A stretch of 64,000 nucleotides of DNA, taken from the NCBI GenBank assembly GCA_003249255.1, contig QKJP01000026.1, positions 186,001-250,000 of the forward strand. The letters are read 5' to 3'. The translations under genes and the position numbers were made by a program. This document shows, one piece after another, positions 1 through 8,978 of the stretch. A model generated the notes under the pieces. It was not told where the DNA came from, searched no databases, and was given only the letters and a program-made list of their open reading frames with translations. Positions within the stretch are counted from its first letter, which is position 1. Each line of letters opens with the position of its first letter. The stretch comes from Bacteroidales bacterium (lineage in GTDB: Bacteria > Bacteroidota > Bacteroidia > Bacteroidales > Marinilabiliaceae).

Positions 1-1
1 A

Positions 2-1336
2 AGTTTTGAAACCATTAAAACAAAAAGTGCAGCTCTGCAAGATTCCTCTTTTTGGTCAAATAATCGTCCTCCGGATATGACTTTGGCAGTGGCCAATAAT
101 TATGCGGCCATCGACTCAGTTAACCAACTCAAGGGCGTTAAGGTTTTTGATAATGCCAGTCGCATGTTTATGAATGGTTATTATGATGTAGGTAAGGTTG
201 AACTTGGACCATATATTGATTTTATCAGTTATAACAAAGTTGAAGGTATACGTCCTTTTTTTGGGATGCGAACCAGTAGTGAGATTAGTGATCGATGGAT
301 GCTTTTTGGAGGAGCGGCCTATGGAACCAGAACAGAAAAGTTCTCCGGAAGTTTAGGTGGAGGATATAAGTTTGAGGGTCCCAAACGAAAGATTGCCATG
401 TTACGTTTTGACGATGCATATACTCGTATCGGTGAGAACGGCAAAATTCTATATTTAAAGGAAAATAAACTTTCACCCAACGAAAGTAATCTCGTTGCAG
501 CTCTTTTTACCTTACGACCTTTTATTGCTTTGCACAGGCAACAGTCGGTAAAGTTGTTGTACGAAAACGAATGGCGAACCGGATTCTCCACTAAGTTTAG
601 AGCTGATTGGGGACGTCAGTTTTCTCCTGAGTATTACCCGTTTATATACAAGGGAAATGAAATATCCTCATTCTCTTACACCGATGCTTCTCTGAATTTC
701 AGGTGGTCTTGGAAAGAAAAAGTCATTGATGATGAATTTATGCGCCTTTATGCAGGTACTCAACATCCAATTATTCACTTGGTGATAGGTGGAGGAAATG
801 TTTATTATGCCGATCGAAATGATTGGTACGCAAAGGTTAGTACCGTGTTTAATCACCATTTCCCATTAGGGCCAACTGATTTTAGATACGCTCTTGAAGC
901 CGGAATGTATCATGGTAATTTGCCCTACTGTATGTTAGAAATTCCTCGAGCAAATGAAACATTGGGTTATTTTATTTACGATTTTAACCTGATGAACAAT
1001 ATGGAATATGTGCATGATAAATATGCACACTTGTTCATTGACTATCACTTAAAAGGATATTTTACCAATCGAGTGCCATTCTTTAGAGCTCTTGGATTTA
1101 AAGAAGTCTTGTCGGCAAAACTTGCCGTAGGTAGTTTAGATCGCGATAAATATGACTCATTCGATATTCCTGAAGAACTTTCAACCTTAAGCACACAGCC
1201 TTATGTAGAAGTTGGTGCCGGTTTTGCCAATATTTTTAAGTTGTTGAGAGTAGAAGGGGTGTGGCGTGTATCTCCAGAGTCTCAGGTTGGAGCTCCTAAA
1301 TTTGGAATCAGGTTCAGAGTGCATTTAGAATTGTAA
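2..1336 (+). CDS. DUF5686-type outer-membrane protein, C-terminal part (5' end outside window)
   Basis: The reading frame is open from base 2 through the first ATG at 77, so the gene starts upstream of the window and about 444 C-terminal residues are present. The segment just before the first ATG, reading FWSNNRPPD followed by MTLA, resembles the conserved W-x-RP-x-L region of DUF5686 proteins. These carry an N-terminal carboxypeptidase-regulatory-like domain and a C-terminal outer-membrane beta-barrel. The rest is rich in aromatic, glycine-alternating strands, as expected for a barrel, and ends in FRVHLEL. The molecular role of the family is not established. The 5' part and any signal peptide cannot be assessed. 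Confidence 0.8.
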   Translation, partial: SFETIKTKSAALQDSSFWSNNRPPDMTLAVANNYAAIDSVNQLKGVKVFDNASRMFMNGYYDVGKVELGPYIDFISYNKVEGIRPFFGMRTSSEISDRWMLFGGAAYGTRTEKFSGSLGGGYKFEGPKRKIAMLRFDDAYTRIGENGKILYLKENKLSPNESNLVAALFTLRPFIALHRQQSVKLLYENEWRTGFSTKFRADWGRQFSPEYYPFIYKGNEISSFSYTDASLNFRWSWKEKVIDDEFMRLYAGTQHPIIHLVIGGGNVYYADRNDWYAKVSTVFNHHFPLGPTDFRYALEAGMYHGNLPYCMLEIPRANETLGYFIYDFNLMNNMEYVHDKYAHLFIDYHLKGYFTNRVPFFRALGFKEVLSAKLAVGSLDRDKYDSFDIPEELSTLSTQPYVEVGAGFANIFKLLRVEGVWRVSPESQVGAPKFGIRFRVHLEL

Positions 1337-1452
1337 TTTTTGAACTATTTCATTGATTATGTGTATTATTGTAGCATGAAACGAGCCATGAGGAAAACTT
1401 CCTCACACAGGGAAATAACTAAATTGGCGAGTTCCCCGCCTGGGTCGGGCAC

Positions 1453-1571
1453 AATGTCATTAAGTTAAGGCTGAAAGCCTTGTTTAAATTAGCGTAGGGC
1501 ATCGCCCTGCGTAAATTAGTTCGGTTTTAAATAGCTCTGTAAGAGCGAATGTTTATTAAGTTAATGACATT
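1453..1571. repeat. MITE-like element: inverted-repeat ends enclosing three hairpins
   Basis: The ends are inverted copies of each other: 1453-1468 and 1556-1571 match at 15 of 16 positions (outer 11 bases AATGTCATTAA and TTAATGACATT are perfect). Inside lie three hairpins: 1467-1481 (AAGGCT-GAA-AGCCTT), about 1492-1512 (9-bp stem with two G-T pairs) and 1534-1546 (GCTCT-GTA-AGAGC). Just outside, GGGTCGGGCA on the left and GGGTTCGGGCA on the right form a near direct repeat that could be a target duplication. No coding capacity is evident. The architecture resembles the larger array at 39386-39657. Confidence 0.6.
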
Positions 1572-1614
1572 GGGTTCGGGCAGGCATTTGATAATTGAAA
1601 ACAAATTTGGACAC

Positions 1615-2028
1615 ATGAAAAAACAAAACAGGATATTTGCTTCGCTTCTGTTGGCAGTATATGCCATTGTGTTTTTTCATGCCATTATTCCTCATCATCA
1701 TCATGATGCGGATACTGATAACTGTTCCGGCGTAACAGAGGCTTTTGCTTATAATAATCAGGATCAATGTTGTAGTTATGATAAAGGAAAAGGCTTAAAT
1801 TCCCATACTCAAGAAGATTCGCATCCGGATTATCATTGTCATTTTGAAGTTCAGCCGATTCCTTTAAAAAAGATTGAAATTTCAATTTTTTATGTTGCGA
1901 TAGTAAAATATGCCGATTGTTTAGTCTTACTGCAGCAAGTAGTAGATTATTGCAGTTACTTTCTTCCCTTCAGCACTACCATTTGTTTGGAAGGGATATC
2001 CTTAAGGGGACCTCCCTTTTTTGCATAA
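1615..2028 (+). CDS. Small His/Cys-containing membrane protein, DUF6769-like
   Basis: Predicted 137 aa from the ATG at 1615; the frame extends upstream to 1549 but that part lies in the repeat element, so I prefer the MKKQNRIF start. One N-terminal hydrophobic segment (about residues 8-27) is followed at once by a PHHHHD cluster and later by a CC pair and further His/Cys residues. The C-terminus ends in RGPPFFA. This short, His-rich layout with an RGPP tail is what I recall for DUF6769 of Bacteroidota; the family name is from memory. It precedes a metal efflux operon, so a role in metal binding or sensing in the periplasm is plausible but inferred. Confidence 0.6.
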   Translation: MKKQNRIFASLLLAVYAIVFFHAIIPHHHHDADTDNCSGVTEAFAYNNQDQCCSYDKGKGLNSHTQEDSHPDYHCHFEVQPIPLKKIEISIFYVAIVKYADCLVLLQQVVDYCSYFLPFSTTICLEGISLRGPPFFA

Positions 2029-2192
2029 TTTTTAAATCATCACGATAATAGAACTTTTCTGTTATCCTTTCCAAAAACAAATTGCCGGGATACTGGTCAA
2101 ACAAATCATCTTTTTATTGGAATTTCCTCCCATTAATTGAAATGTTTTTTCATGTTGGGTCGATACCAATAATTGGATTCAAATTAGTTATT

Positions 2193-2411
2193 ATGCAAAA
2201 ACTTATTTACATATTATTCGCCATAGCTTTATTAACTGCTTGTTCTTCTAAAACTAATACATCTCATTCTCATGATGATGAGTCTTGTAATCATGAGCAC
2301 TCTCATTCGCAGGAGACTGTGCAGCAAGAGGTCTTTGAAGTAGATTCGATTACGATTGATGAAACCACTCGTCATGACCACGACCATGAAGATCATCATC
2401 ACCATCATTAA
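2193..2411 (+). CDS. Small histidine-rich lipoprotein
   Basis: Predicted 72 aa from the ATG at 2193. The leader MQKLIYILFAIALLTAC has a clear lipobox with Cys17, so the mature protein is a membrane-anchored peptide of about 55 residues. It is dense in histidine and acidic residues (HSHDDE, HEHSH, and a run of histidines at the very C-terminus), typical of metal-binding tails. An upstream in-frame ATG at 2082 would place the lipobox inside the protein and is rejected. It sits between the DUF6769-like gene and the CusB-like adaptor, which suggests a periplasmic metal-binding accessory. No domain is recognised. Confidence 0.65.
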   Translation: MQKLIYILFAIALLTACSSKTNTSHSHDDESCNHEHSHSQETVQQEVFEVDSITIDETTRHDHDHEDHHHHH

Positions 2412-2777
2412 TGGTTTGTAATCAGGAATAGATTGTTATATCTCGGTTTCGTGGGTCAAAGAATGGAAATAGGATCGGTATTAGTTTAGTGCGGTTCTAT
2501 CAATAATTTATTGATAAGGAGTGATGTAACCGGGATAATTCTCCGTGATTTCGCCTTTAACATTTTTTGTAGGAAACAGAGTTTAATCACATGTTTTTTT
2601 GACTGGATTTACATGATTAACAAGCTTACAGCTAAGATTTTAAAAATAAAATCTTGTAAATCTTGTCTTAAAAGCGTTTTTACTGGGATATTCCTGTTGA
2701 AATTATATTTTTCTGTCTAACACATACCTCTTATTTCCAAAAAGTTAAATGGGATTGGTGTGTTTAATTAAAATCGA
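2412..2777. repeat. Intergenic region with dyad repeats (no gene seen)
   Basis: A hairpin with 8-bp arms lies at 2498-2516 (TATCAATA-ATT-TATTGATA). A second, AAGATTTTA-AAAA-TAAAATCTT, is at 2634-2655, nested inside outer arms GATTTAC (about 2606) and GTAAATC (about 2656). The segment around the second dyad looks like the 'dGATTTAC...GTAAATC' intergenic repeats often seen in Bacteroidota. An open frame at 2511-2720 is judged non-coding because it runs through both arms of the dyad and has no recognisable start signal or domain. Confidence 0.4.
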
Positions 2778-4274
2778 ATGTATTATTATAAATATCTACA
2801 GCTGTTATTTATAGCAGTTTTAATAAGTAGTTGCGGACGGGATAGTCGTGATCATGATCATGCACATGAAGAAGTCGATAACCTTCAAATTATTGAATAT
2901 TCTGATGATTTAGAACTTTTTGCAGAAGTAAGCCCTTTGGTCAAAGATGCTAAAAGCACACTACTTGTACATCTAACAAAGCTTAAGGACTTTAAGCCTT
3001 TGTCTAATGGAAAAGTGAGCGCCACTTTGGTTGTTGGAAAAAAGGGAATTAGGCAAGTGTCTGAAGCGCCGGTTCGAAATGGCATCTGGAAGCTGGAGAT
3101 TCAACCTCCGGTTTCGGGTAAAGCATTTCTGGTTTTTGAGATCGAAACTGAACAGGGAGTGGTAAAGATTACTTCTAAAAATCAATATGTATATGATGAT
3201 GAACATGATTTAAACCATTCCGTTAATGAGCATCAAGAACCGGCCAACTCAATCGCTTTTACCAAAGAGATGTCATGGAAGACTAATTTTTCTACCGGCT
3301 ATCCCGCATTAAAACAGATGGGTGATTTATATCATACCTCAGCCAAAGTTCTTCCTGCTGTTAATGATGAGATTGTGCTGTCATCTAAAACTGCCGGATA
3401 CATTAAGTATGGTAGAAACCTGGTGGAAGGTTGTGCTATTGGTAAGGACGAAGTTCTTTTTAATCTGGACGGAAAAGGAATGGTCAACGATGCTCCTTGG
3501 GTCAATTATGAAAATGCAAAAAATGATTTTTTGTTGGCGAAGTCAAACTACGAGCGCCATCTGGAATTAGCTGATCAGATGCTAATATCTCAAAAAGTAT
3601 TATTAGAAAGTCAGAATGTCTTTGAAAAGGCTAAAGTGCAATGGGAGAACATACAAGCAACCATCAGCTCAGCCGGAGTACTTGTTAAGTCACCTTTCGC
3701 GGGAGCTGTTCAAAGCATTTATGTAAATAATGGAGAATATGTTGAGGCCGGAACTCCTTTGCTTAAAATTCATAAACAAAATCGCATGGTGCTAAAATGC
3801 GGAATACCCTTAGCAAAAAAATCAATGGTTGATGGTTTTGCTAACATGTCACTAGAGTATGCACCTAATCGTTACCATGACTTTAAGCAATTAAATGGCG
3901 TTGTGCTTGCGCAAGGAAATCATCTCGAGCCTAATTCTAATTTATTACCGCTTGCTGTTGAAGTTGATGTCTGGGAAGGCTCCACCATTAATTCATTGGT
4001 AGAAGTTACGCTCGAAGCAAAATCATCTCAAGAAGAAATTGTAATCCCGGTTTCCGGAGTCGTTGAAGAGTATGGTTCTTATTATGTCTTTGTGCAAGTT
4101 ACTCCTGAGTTGTTCGAGAAACGTGAAGTGATTGTAGGGCAAAATAATGGCATGGAGGTCGTGGTGAAATCCGGTATTTCTACTTTGGAGAGAATAGTCA
4201 CCAATGGAGCAATAAAAGTCAAATTGGCAGCTGTTTCAAATAGTGTTGATCCACATGCAGGTCATGTCCATTAA
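2778..4274 (+). CDS. Heavy-metal efflux RND periplasmic adaptor (CusB-like membrane fusion protein)
   Basis: 498 aa. A lipoprotein signal ends at Cys19 (LISSC), followed by a His-rich stretch (HDHAH) and the protein ends DPHAGHVH, so both tails are potential metal ligands. The middle has the usual adaptor order: a beta-barrel/lipoyl half, a helical hairpin at about residues 245-300, the second lipoyl half (VKSPFAGAV) and a C-terminal barrel domain. Such proteins link the inner-membrane RND pump to the outer-membrane channel and can hand metal to the pump. It is followed after 18 bp by the RND gene, with AAGGAGGT just before that start, so the genes form one operon. Confidence 0.9.
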   Translation: MYYYKYLQLLFIAVLISSCGRDSRDHDHAHEEVDNLQIIEYSDDLELFAEVSPLVKDAKSTLLVHLTKLKDFKPLSNGKVSATLVVGKKGIRQVSEAPVRNGIWKLEIQPPVSGKAFLVFEIETEQGVVKITSKNQYVYDDEHDLNHSVNEHQEPANSIAFTKEMSWKTNFSTGYPALKQMGDLYHTSAKVLPAVNDEIVLSSKTAGYIKYGRNLVEGCAIGKDEVLFNLDGKGMVNDAPWVNYENAKNDFLLAKSNYERHLELADQMLISQKVLLESQNVFEKAKVQWENIQATISSAGVLVKSPFAGAVQSIYVNNGEYVEAGTPLLKIHKQNRMVLKCGIPLAKKSMVDGFANMSLEYAPNRYHDFKQLNGVVLAQGNHLEPNSNLLPLAVEVDVWEGSTINSLVEVTLEAKSSQEEIVIPVSGVVEEYGSYYVFVQVTPELFEKREVIVGQNNGMEVVVKSGISTLERIVTNGAIKVKLAAVSNSVDPHAGHVH

Positions 4275-4292
4275 TAATAAGGAGGTAATGAT

Positions 4293-7200
4293 ATGTTAGA
4301 TAATATTATTAGTTTTTCCCTCAAGAATAAACTTCTGGTTTTCATTGGGGCCTTGGCATTAACCATATCAGGTTTGTTTATTGCCAATGATATGGATGTG
4401 GATGTTTTTCCTGATTTAACAGCTCCTACTGTTGTGGTAATGACCGATGCACATGGTATGGCCGCCGAAGAGGTCGAACGCTTAGTTACTTTTCCCATTG
4501 AGACGGCTGTAAATGGCGCTACTGATATTAGAAGGGTGCGTTCGGCCAGTTCACAAGGGTATTCTTTTGTTTGGGTAGAATTTGATTGGGGAACAGATAT
4601 TTTTAGAGCGCGTCAAATTGTGAGTGAAAAATTGGTTTCACTTTCCGGTACTATGCCTTTAGGAGTGGGGCAACCTACATTGGCGCCGCAAAGTAGTGTG
4701 ATGGGCGAGATTCTTTTCATAGGTCTGCGCTCTGATTCCACTTCCATGCAAGAATTGAGAACTATTGCGGAGTGGCAAGTGAAACCCATGCTTTTAGCGA
4801 CCAATGGGGTCTCGAATGTGACCATTATTGGAGGCGACTATAAACAGTACAAAGTATTGGCTGACCCTTATAAAATGCTTGAGTTTAATGTTACGCTTGA
4901 TGAACTGATACAAACCTGTCAGAGTTTAAGTAAAAATAGTTCAGGGGGAATTGTTAGGGAATATGGCAACGAATATGTTGTTCGGGGAATTGCCAGAACA
5001 TCTGATATCGAAACCATTCAAAACACGATGGTGAAAAACAATGATGGTTTACCTGTTTTTGTTTCCGATGTTGCCCGGGTAGTTATTGAAGGTGCTCCTA
5101 AAATGGGTTATGCTTCGATGGATGCTCAACCTGCTGTAATTATTTCAATCTCTAAACAGCCCAATACCAATACGCTAAAACTAACGGAAAGAATCGAAGC
5201 AAATCTAAATAATTTAAAAAGTACTTTTCCCGAAGATGTATATTTAAATTCCAAGATATTTCGTCAGGCAGATTTTATAGAAACTTCTGTAAATAATGTT
5301 CAAAAAGCTTTGCTCGAAGGTGGTTTGTTTGTGATCATCATTCTGTTTTTATTTTTAGGTAGTTTTCGAACAACCATTATTTCTTTAGTAGCCATTCCAT
5401 TATCACTACTTGGTGCTGTTATCGTTATGCATTACCTGAATATCAATATTAACACCATGAGTTTAGGGGGGATGGCCATTGCCGTTGGTTCCTTGGTTGA
5501 TGATGCGATCATTGATGTGGAAAATGTATATAAGCGATTAAAGCATAATCATCTTTTGCTTGCTAGTGAGCGCGTTTCAGCATTTAAAATCGTTTTTGAT
5601 GCATCCAAAGAAATCAGAGCATCGATCTTAAATGCAACTTTGATTATCATTGTGGCTTTTATCCCTCTGTTCTTTTTGTCGGGTATGGAAGGTCGAATGC
5701 TCAAACCTTTGGGAATTGCCTATATCGTTTCATTGTTTGTGTCCTTAATTGTGGCTATGACATTAACGCCACTTATGTGTAAGATGTTATTAACCAATGA
5801 GAGCTATTTGCAAAAGAAGTCCGTCAAACACCGTTTTACCGATGGTTTGATTGCCCTTTATTTGAAATCTTTAGAAAAGGTGCTGGAGCTCAAAAAAAGT
5901 GTATTGGCTGCTTCTCTTATTCTATTTGCAATTGCTATGGGATTACTGTTTTCCATGGGGCGTAGTTTTTTACCTGAATTTAATGAAGGTGCATTAACCA
6001 TTTCTGCTGTAAGTCAGCCGGGAATTTCGTTGGAGGAAAGCCATGAATTAGGCCAGCTTGTTGAAAAAGAATTGCTAAGTATTCCTGAAGTAGTGAGTAC
6101 AGCTCGCCGTACCGGTAGAGGGGAGTTAGACGAACATTCGCAAAGTACCAATAGTGCCGAAGTAGATGTGAATTACGAGTTAAATGGGAGAGATCAAGCT
6201 GATTTTTTACAGGAAGTTCGAGACCGTTTACATAGTGTACCGGGGTTAGCTTTTACTGTGGGACAACCCCTGGGGCATCGAATTGATCACATGATCTCTG
6301 GTACAAGAGCCAATATTGCCATTAAACTATTTGGTGATAATTTGAATAAACTCTATTTAAAAGCCAATGAGATAGCAGCCTCTATTAGACGTGTGGAAGG
6401 TTTAGTAGATGTTAATGTGGAACAACAAACCGAAGTTCCTCAACTTAAAATTGTGCCTAATCGACAGAAATTAGCTCAAATGGGAATCACCATGAACGAA
6501 TTCGATGAATTTGTAGAGGTTGGTATTGCAGGAGAGAAAATGGCAGACATTTATGAAGGCCAACAAAACTATGATTTAGTTTTAAGGTTTGATCATCCCT
6601 TTACTCAAACCAAAGCTGGAATTGAGCAAGCACTCATCGATCGGGTAGAAGGGGGTAAAGTGCCAATTTCTGATGTGGCAAAAGTTGTTTCTTCAGCAGG
6701 TCCGGGTTCAGTTAGTCGTGAAAACGTGCAACGAAAAATTGTCATTTCTGCAAATGTATCAGAACGCGATATTCGAAACGTCGTCAAAGATATCAAAGCT
6801 TCCATTAAAGAAAATGTATCTCTGCCAAAGGGATATAGGATCGAGTTTGGAGGTCAATTTGAAAGTGAAGCACGCGCCTCCCGTATTTTACTATTTGCCT
6901 CCCTGTTTTCAATCCTGATCATTTATTTATTGCTTTATCAAGAATTTAAAAATGCATCTTTAGCCGGCATAATTCTGGTTAATTTGCCATTGGCCTTAAT
7001 TGGAGGTGTTTTTTCGATATGGGTAACAGAAGGTATTTTAAGTATTCCGGCCATTATTGGTTTTATTACACTTTTTGGAATTGCTACCCGTAATGGCATT
7101 CTATTGATTTCTAAATATCAGGATCTGATGGATAAAGGGCTTAATTTGAAACAATTAATCATCGAAGGTGCAACAGATCGTTTAAATCCCATTTTAATGA

Positions 7201-7403
7201 CTGCCTTAACTGCTGCATTGGCTTTGATACCTTTGGCTTTAAATGGCAATGCTGCCGGAAATGAGATCCAAAGTCCAATGGCGAAAGTTATTTTGGGAGG
7301 ACTCTTAACCTCTACGATCTTAAATGTTTATGTAGTGCCCGTTGTGTTTTATATGGTGCAGCAAAAACGAATTCGCATAAATGACAAAAAAACTAATGTA
7401 TGA
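4293..7403 (+). CDS. Heavy-metal efflux RND transporter (CusA/CzcA family)
   Basis: 1036 aa, the normal length for the HME-RND family of proton-driven metal exporters. The ORF begins with a single TM helix followed by the DVFPDLTAPTV motif typical of CusA/CzcA, has two large periplasmic loops and two blocks of six TM segments. The TM4 signature GSLVDDAIIDVEN (around residues 398-410) carries the acidic residues of the proton path. A strong ribosome-binding site (AGGAGG) precedes the start. The local signature is nearer to CusA than to classical CzcA, but I cannot decide between Cu/Ag and divalent ions. It overlaps the TolC-like gene by four bases (ATGA). Confidence 0.93.
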   Translation: MLDNIISFSLKNKLLVFIGALALTISGLFIANDMDVDVFPDLTAPTVVVMTDAHGMAAEEVERLVTFPIETAVNGATDIRRVRSASSQGYSFVWVEFDWGTDIFRARQIVSEKLVSLSGTMPLGVGQPTLAPQSSVMGEILFIGLRSDSTSMQELRTIAEWQVKPMLLATNGVSNVTIIGGDYKQYKVLADPYKMLEFNVTLDELIQTCQSLSKNSSGGIVREYGNEYVVRGIARTSDIETIQNTMVKNNDGLPVFVSDVARVVIEGAPKMGYASMDAQPAVIISISKQPNTNTLKLTERIEANLNNLKSTFPEDVYLNSKIFRQADFIETSVNNVQKALLEGGLFVIIILFLFLGSFRTTIISLVAIPLSLLGAVIVMHYLNININTMSLGGMAIAVGSLVDDAIIDVENVYKRLKHNHLLLASERVSAFKIVFDASKEIRASILNATLIIIVAFIPLFFLSGMEGRMLKPLGIAYIVSLFVSLIVAMTLTPLMCKMLLTNESYLQKKSVKHRFTDGLIALYLKSLEKVLELKKSVLAASLILFAIAMGLLFSMGRSFLPEFNEGALTISAVSQPGISLEESHELGQLVEKELLSIPEVVSTARRTGRGELDEHSQSTNSAEVDVNYELNGRDQADFLQEVRDRLHSVPGLAFTVGQPLGHRIDHMISGTRANIAIKLFGDNLNKLYLKANEIAASIRRVEGLVDVNVEQQTEVPQLKIVPNRQKLAQMGITMNEFDEFVEVGIAGEKMADIYEGQQNYDLVLRFDHPFTQTKAGIEQALIDRVEGGKVPISDVAKVVSSAGPGSVSRENVQRKIVISANVSERDIRNVVKDIKASIKENVSLPKGYRIEFGGQFESEARASRILLFASLFSILIIYLLLYQEFKNASLAGIILVNLPLALIGGVFSIWVTEGILSIPAIIGFITLFGIATRNGILLISKYQDLMDKGLNLKQLIIEGATDRLNPILMTALTAALALIPLALNGNAAGNEIQSPMAKVILGGLLTSTILNVYVVPVVFYMVQQKRIRINDKKTNV

Positions 7404-8575
7404 TAAAGAGATTTATATTATATGCATTCATACTTTCTCAAGGTGTACAAGCTCAGGTTGGTGTTGATGATGCCATTCGAGAAATCATCTCCAATAACAT
7501 CCAATTAAAAGCTTTACAAAGTGGGTTGGAGGCCGGGCAAAGAGAAAGTAAAATTGGGTTGAACCCTGAAAACCCGGAAGTGGAAATGGCTTTTTTAAAA
7601 GGTGATCCCTCTGATTTAGGAACCAGAATGGATTTTAGTGTAACCCAGTCTTTTGATTTTCCAAGTGCGTATAAATTTAGAAAAGAAAAAGCAAAAGCTT
7701 ATTCCGAAGTTCTACAGAATGATTTTGATCAGAGTCGGCGACAATTTTTGTTAGAAATCCAGTTGCTGTGTCATGAATTAGTGTTTTTAAATAAACAGGA
7801 AAAAGTGATCAAAAGACGCTTGGATTTTGCTGAAAGAGTTGCCAACTCTTATCACTTGATGTTTGAAAAGGGAGAAATTAACGTCTTGGAAAAAAATAAA
7901 GCTTTAATCAATTTAATTCGATTCAAAAAAAGGTACAGTGAAATTTCTGTTGATAAGGAGATTGCAGTACAAAAGCTACAAGCATATAATGCAGGTGTTT
8001 CACTAAAAAATACCCCGGATACTTATGATGGGATTAGTTTAGTTGATGATTTTGACAGTTGGTTTAAGCAACAGCAGTTATTAATCCCTGAGTTAACCTC
8101 ATTAAACTCTATGGTTTCTGTTTTGGATGCCGATGTGAAATTGCAAAAAGCTTTATGTTTACCTCATTTGTCTGCCGGATACATGATGGAAAGTGTTGGT
8201 GATGAATCTTTTTCAGGTCTTACCGTTGGGATTTCAGTCCCTTTATGGGAGAATAAAAATACGGTGAAGCATAAAAAGTTTGTTAAGCTTCAAACCGAAC
8301 AAGTTTTGGAGTCGCGAAAAATAGAATACTATTATGGTTTAAAACAGTTACACAGTAAAGCTTTAGCAGTCCAATTATCAGTAATAGAATCTCAGGAGAT
8401 TTTTAAATTGTTAAAGGGTAGTGAGTTGTTAGATTTGGCTCTTGAGAAGGGTGAGATTTCAATTTTGGATTACATTCAAGAGATGGAGTTGTATTTAGAA
8501 ATTGTCGAATCTAATCATCAAACAGAAAAAGAGTTCTATGATTTATTAGCTCAACTAAATGCTTTATCATTATAA
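7400..8575 (+). CDS. TolC-family outer-membrane efflux channel (CusC/CzcC-like)
   Basis: 391 aa with a signal peptide (cleavage probably after about residue 19, QGVQA-Q). Two outer-membrane efflux repeats follow: amphipathic helical segments rich in K/E/Q, and strand segments such as MDFSVTQSFDFP and LTVGISVPLWENKN, the latter a hallmark of the family. It is somewhat shorter than E. coli TolC but normal for CusC-like proteins of Bacteroidota. The start overlaps the stop of the pump gene, so the adaptor, pump and channel are translated together and should form one tripartite exporter. A strong terminator follows. Confidence 0.9.
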   Translation: MIKRFILYAFILSQGVQAQVGVDDAIREIISNNIQLKALQSGLEAGQRESKIGLNPENPEVEMAFLKGDPSDLGTRMDFSVTQSFDFPSAYKFRKEKAKAYSEVLQNDFDQSRRQFLLEIQLLCHELVFLNKQEKVIKRRLDFAERVANSYHLMFEKGEINVLEKNKALINLIRFKKRYSEISVDKEIAVQKLQAYNAGVSLKNTPDTYDGISLVDDFDSWFKQQQLLIPELTSLNSMVSVLDADVKLQKALCLPHLSAGYMMESVGDESFSGLTVGISVPLWENKNTVKHKKFVKLQTEQVLESRKIEYYYGLKQLHSKALAVQLSVIESQEIFKLLKGSELLDLALEKGEISILDYIQEMELYLEIVESNHQTEKEFYDLLAQLNALSL

Positions 8576-8580
8576 AATAA

Positions 8581-8610
8581 AAGCAGGAGAATCAACCTCC
8601 TGCTTTTTTT
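8581..8610. terminator. Bidirectional intrinsic terminator between efflux operon and SUI1-family gene
   Basis: Perfect 9-bp stem AAGCAGGAG (8581-8589) and CTCCTGCTT (8597-8605), loop of 7, followed by a T run on the plus strand and preceded by an A-rich run for the minus strand. The stop codon of the converging gene (8592) lies in the loop, so the last codons of that gene form one arm of the stem. Confidence 0.85.
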
Positions 8611-8936
8611 GATTTATATCCCATTTCAATGAGTATTTCATTTACTTTATCCCTAAAATCACCTTGAATGATAATTTCTCCATCTTTGGCGCTTCCTCCT
8701 ACACCGCATTTCATTTTTAGGGTCTTTCCAAGTTCTTTTAAATCATCACTTGTGCCCACAAAACCAGTTACTACTGTAGCTGTTTTGCCCCCTTTACGTT
8801 TGTTATCACGCATCACTCTTAAATCCTGTTGTTGAGGAGGAAGAGTTTCTGCCTGAAGATTGCCGAAATAGGAGTAGTCGAAGTTATCGTTGGTAGAATA
8901 AACGATTCCTTCACGTTCTTTTTTATTCTTCTTCAT
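8592..8936 (-). CDS. SUI1/YciH-family translation initiation factor
   Basis: 114 aa. The C-terminal two thirds match the SUI1 (eIF1-like) fold: KGGKTATVVTGF, the loop KCGVGGSAKDGEIIIQGD and the closing VNEILIEMGYKSKKAG are standard family motifs. The N-terminal 45 residues are a low-complexity lead-in, as in E. coli YciH (108 aa). Bacterial homologues are thought to bind the small ribosomal subunit and influence start selection, but their physiological role is poorly defined. The gene stands alone and has a hairpin in its leader (8952-8978). Confidence 0.9.
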   Translation of the reverse strand: MKKNKKEREGIVYSTNDNFDYSYFGNLQAETLPPQQQDLRVMRDNKRKGGKTATVVTGFVGTSDDLKELGKTLKMKCGVGGSAKDGEIIIQGDFRDKVNEILIEMGYKSKKAGG

Positions 8937-8951
8937 GATGCCTAATTAAAA

Positions 8952-8978
8952 AGTGGTGCTAATATAATTAACACCACT
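8952..8978 (-). promoter_or_regulatory. Leader hairpin upstream of SUI1-family gene
   Basis: AGTGGTG (8952-8958) and CACCACT (8972-8978) form a 7-bp stem that continues, after one mismatch, with TAAT/ATTA. It begins only about 15 bases upstream of the SUI1-family ATG (8936). If transcribed it would lie just before the ribosome-binding region. No T run follows, so it is not a usual terminator. Confidence 0.35.

Noticed and set aside
1549-1614. N-terminal extension of the DUF6769-like protein
   Set aside because: It is encoded by the end of the inverted-repeat element; the signal-like helix starts properly at 1615.
2082-2192. N-terminal extension of the His-rich lipoprotein
   Set aside because: It would bury the lipobox in the protein interior.
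2511-2720. 69-codon open frame between the small lipoprotein and the efflux adaptor
   Set aside because: It runs through dyad repeat sequence, has no clear ribosome-binding site and no recognisable protein features.
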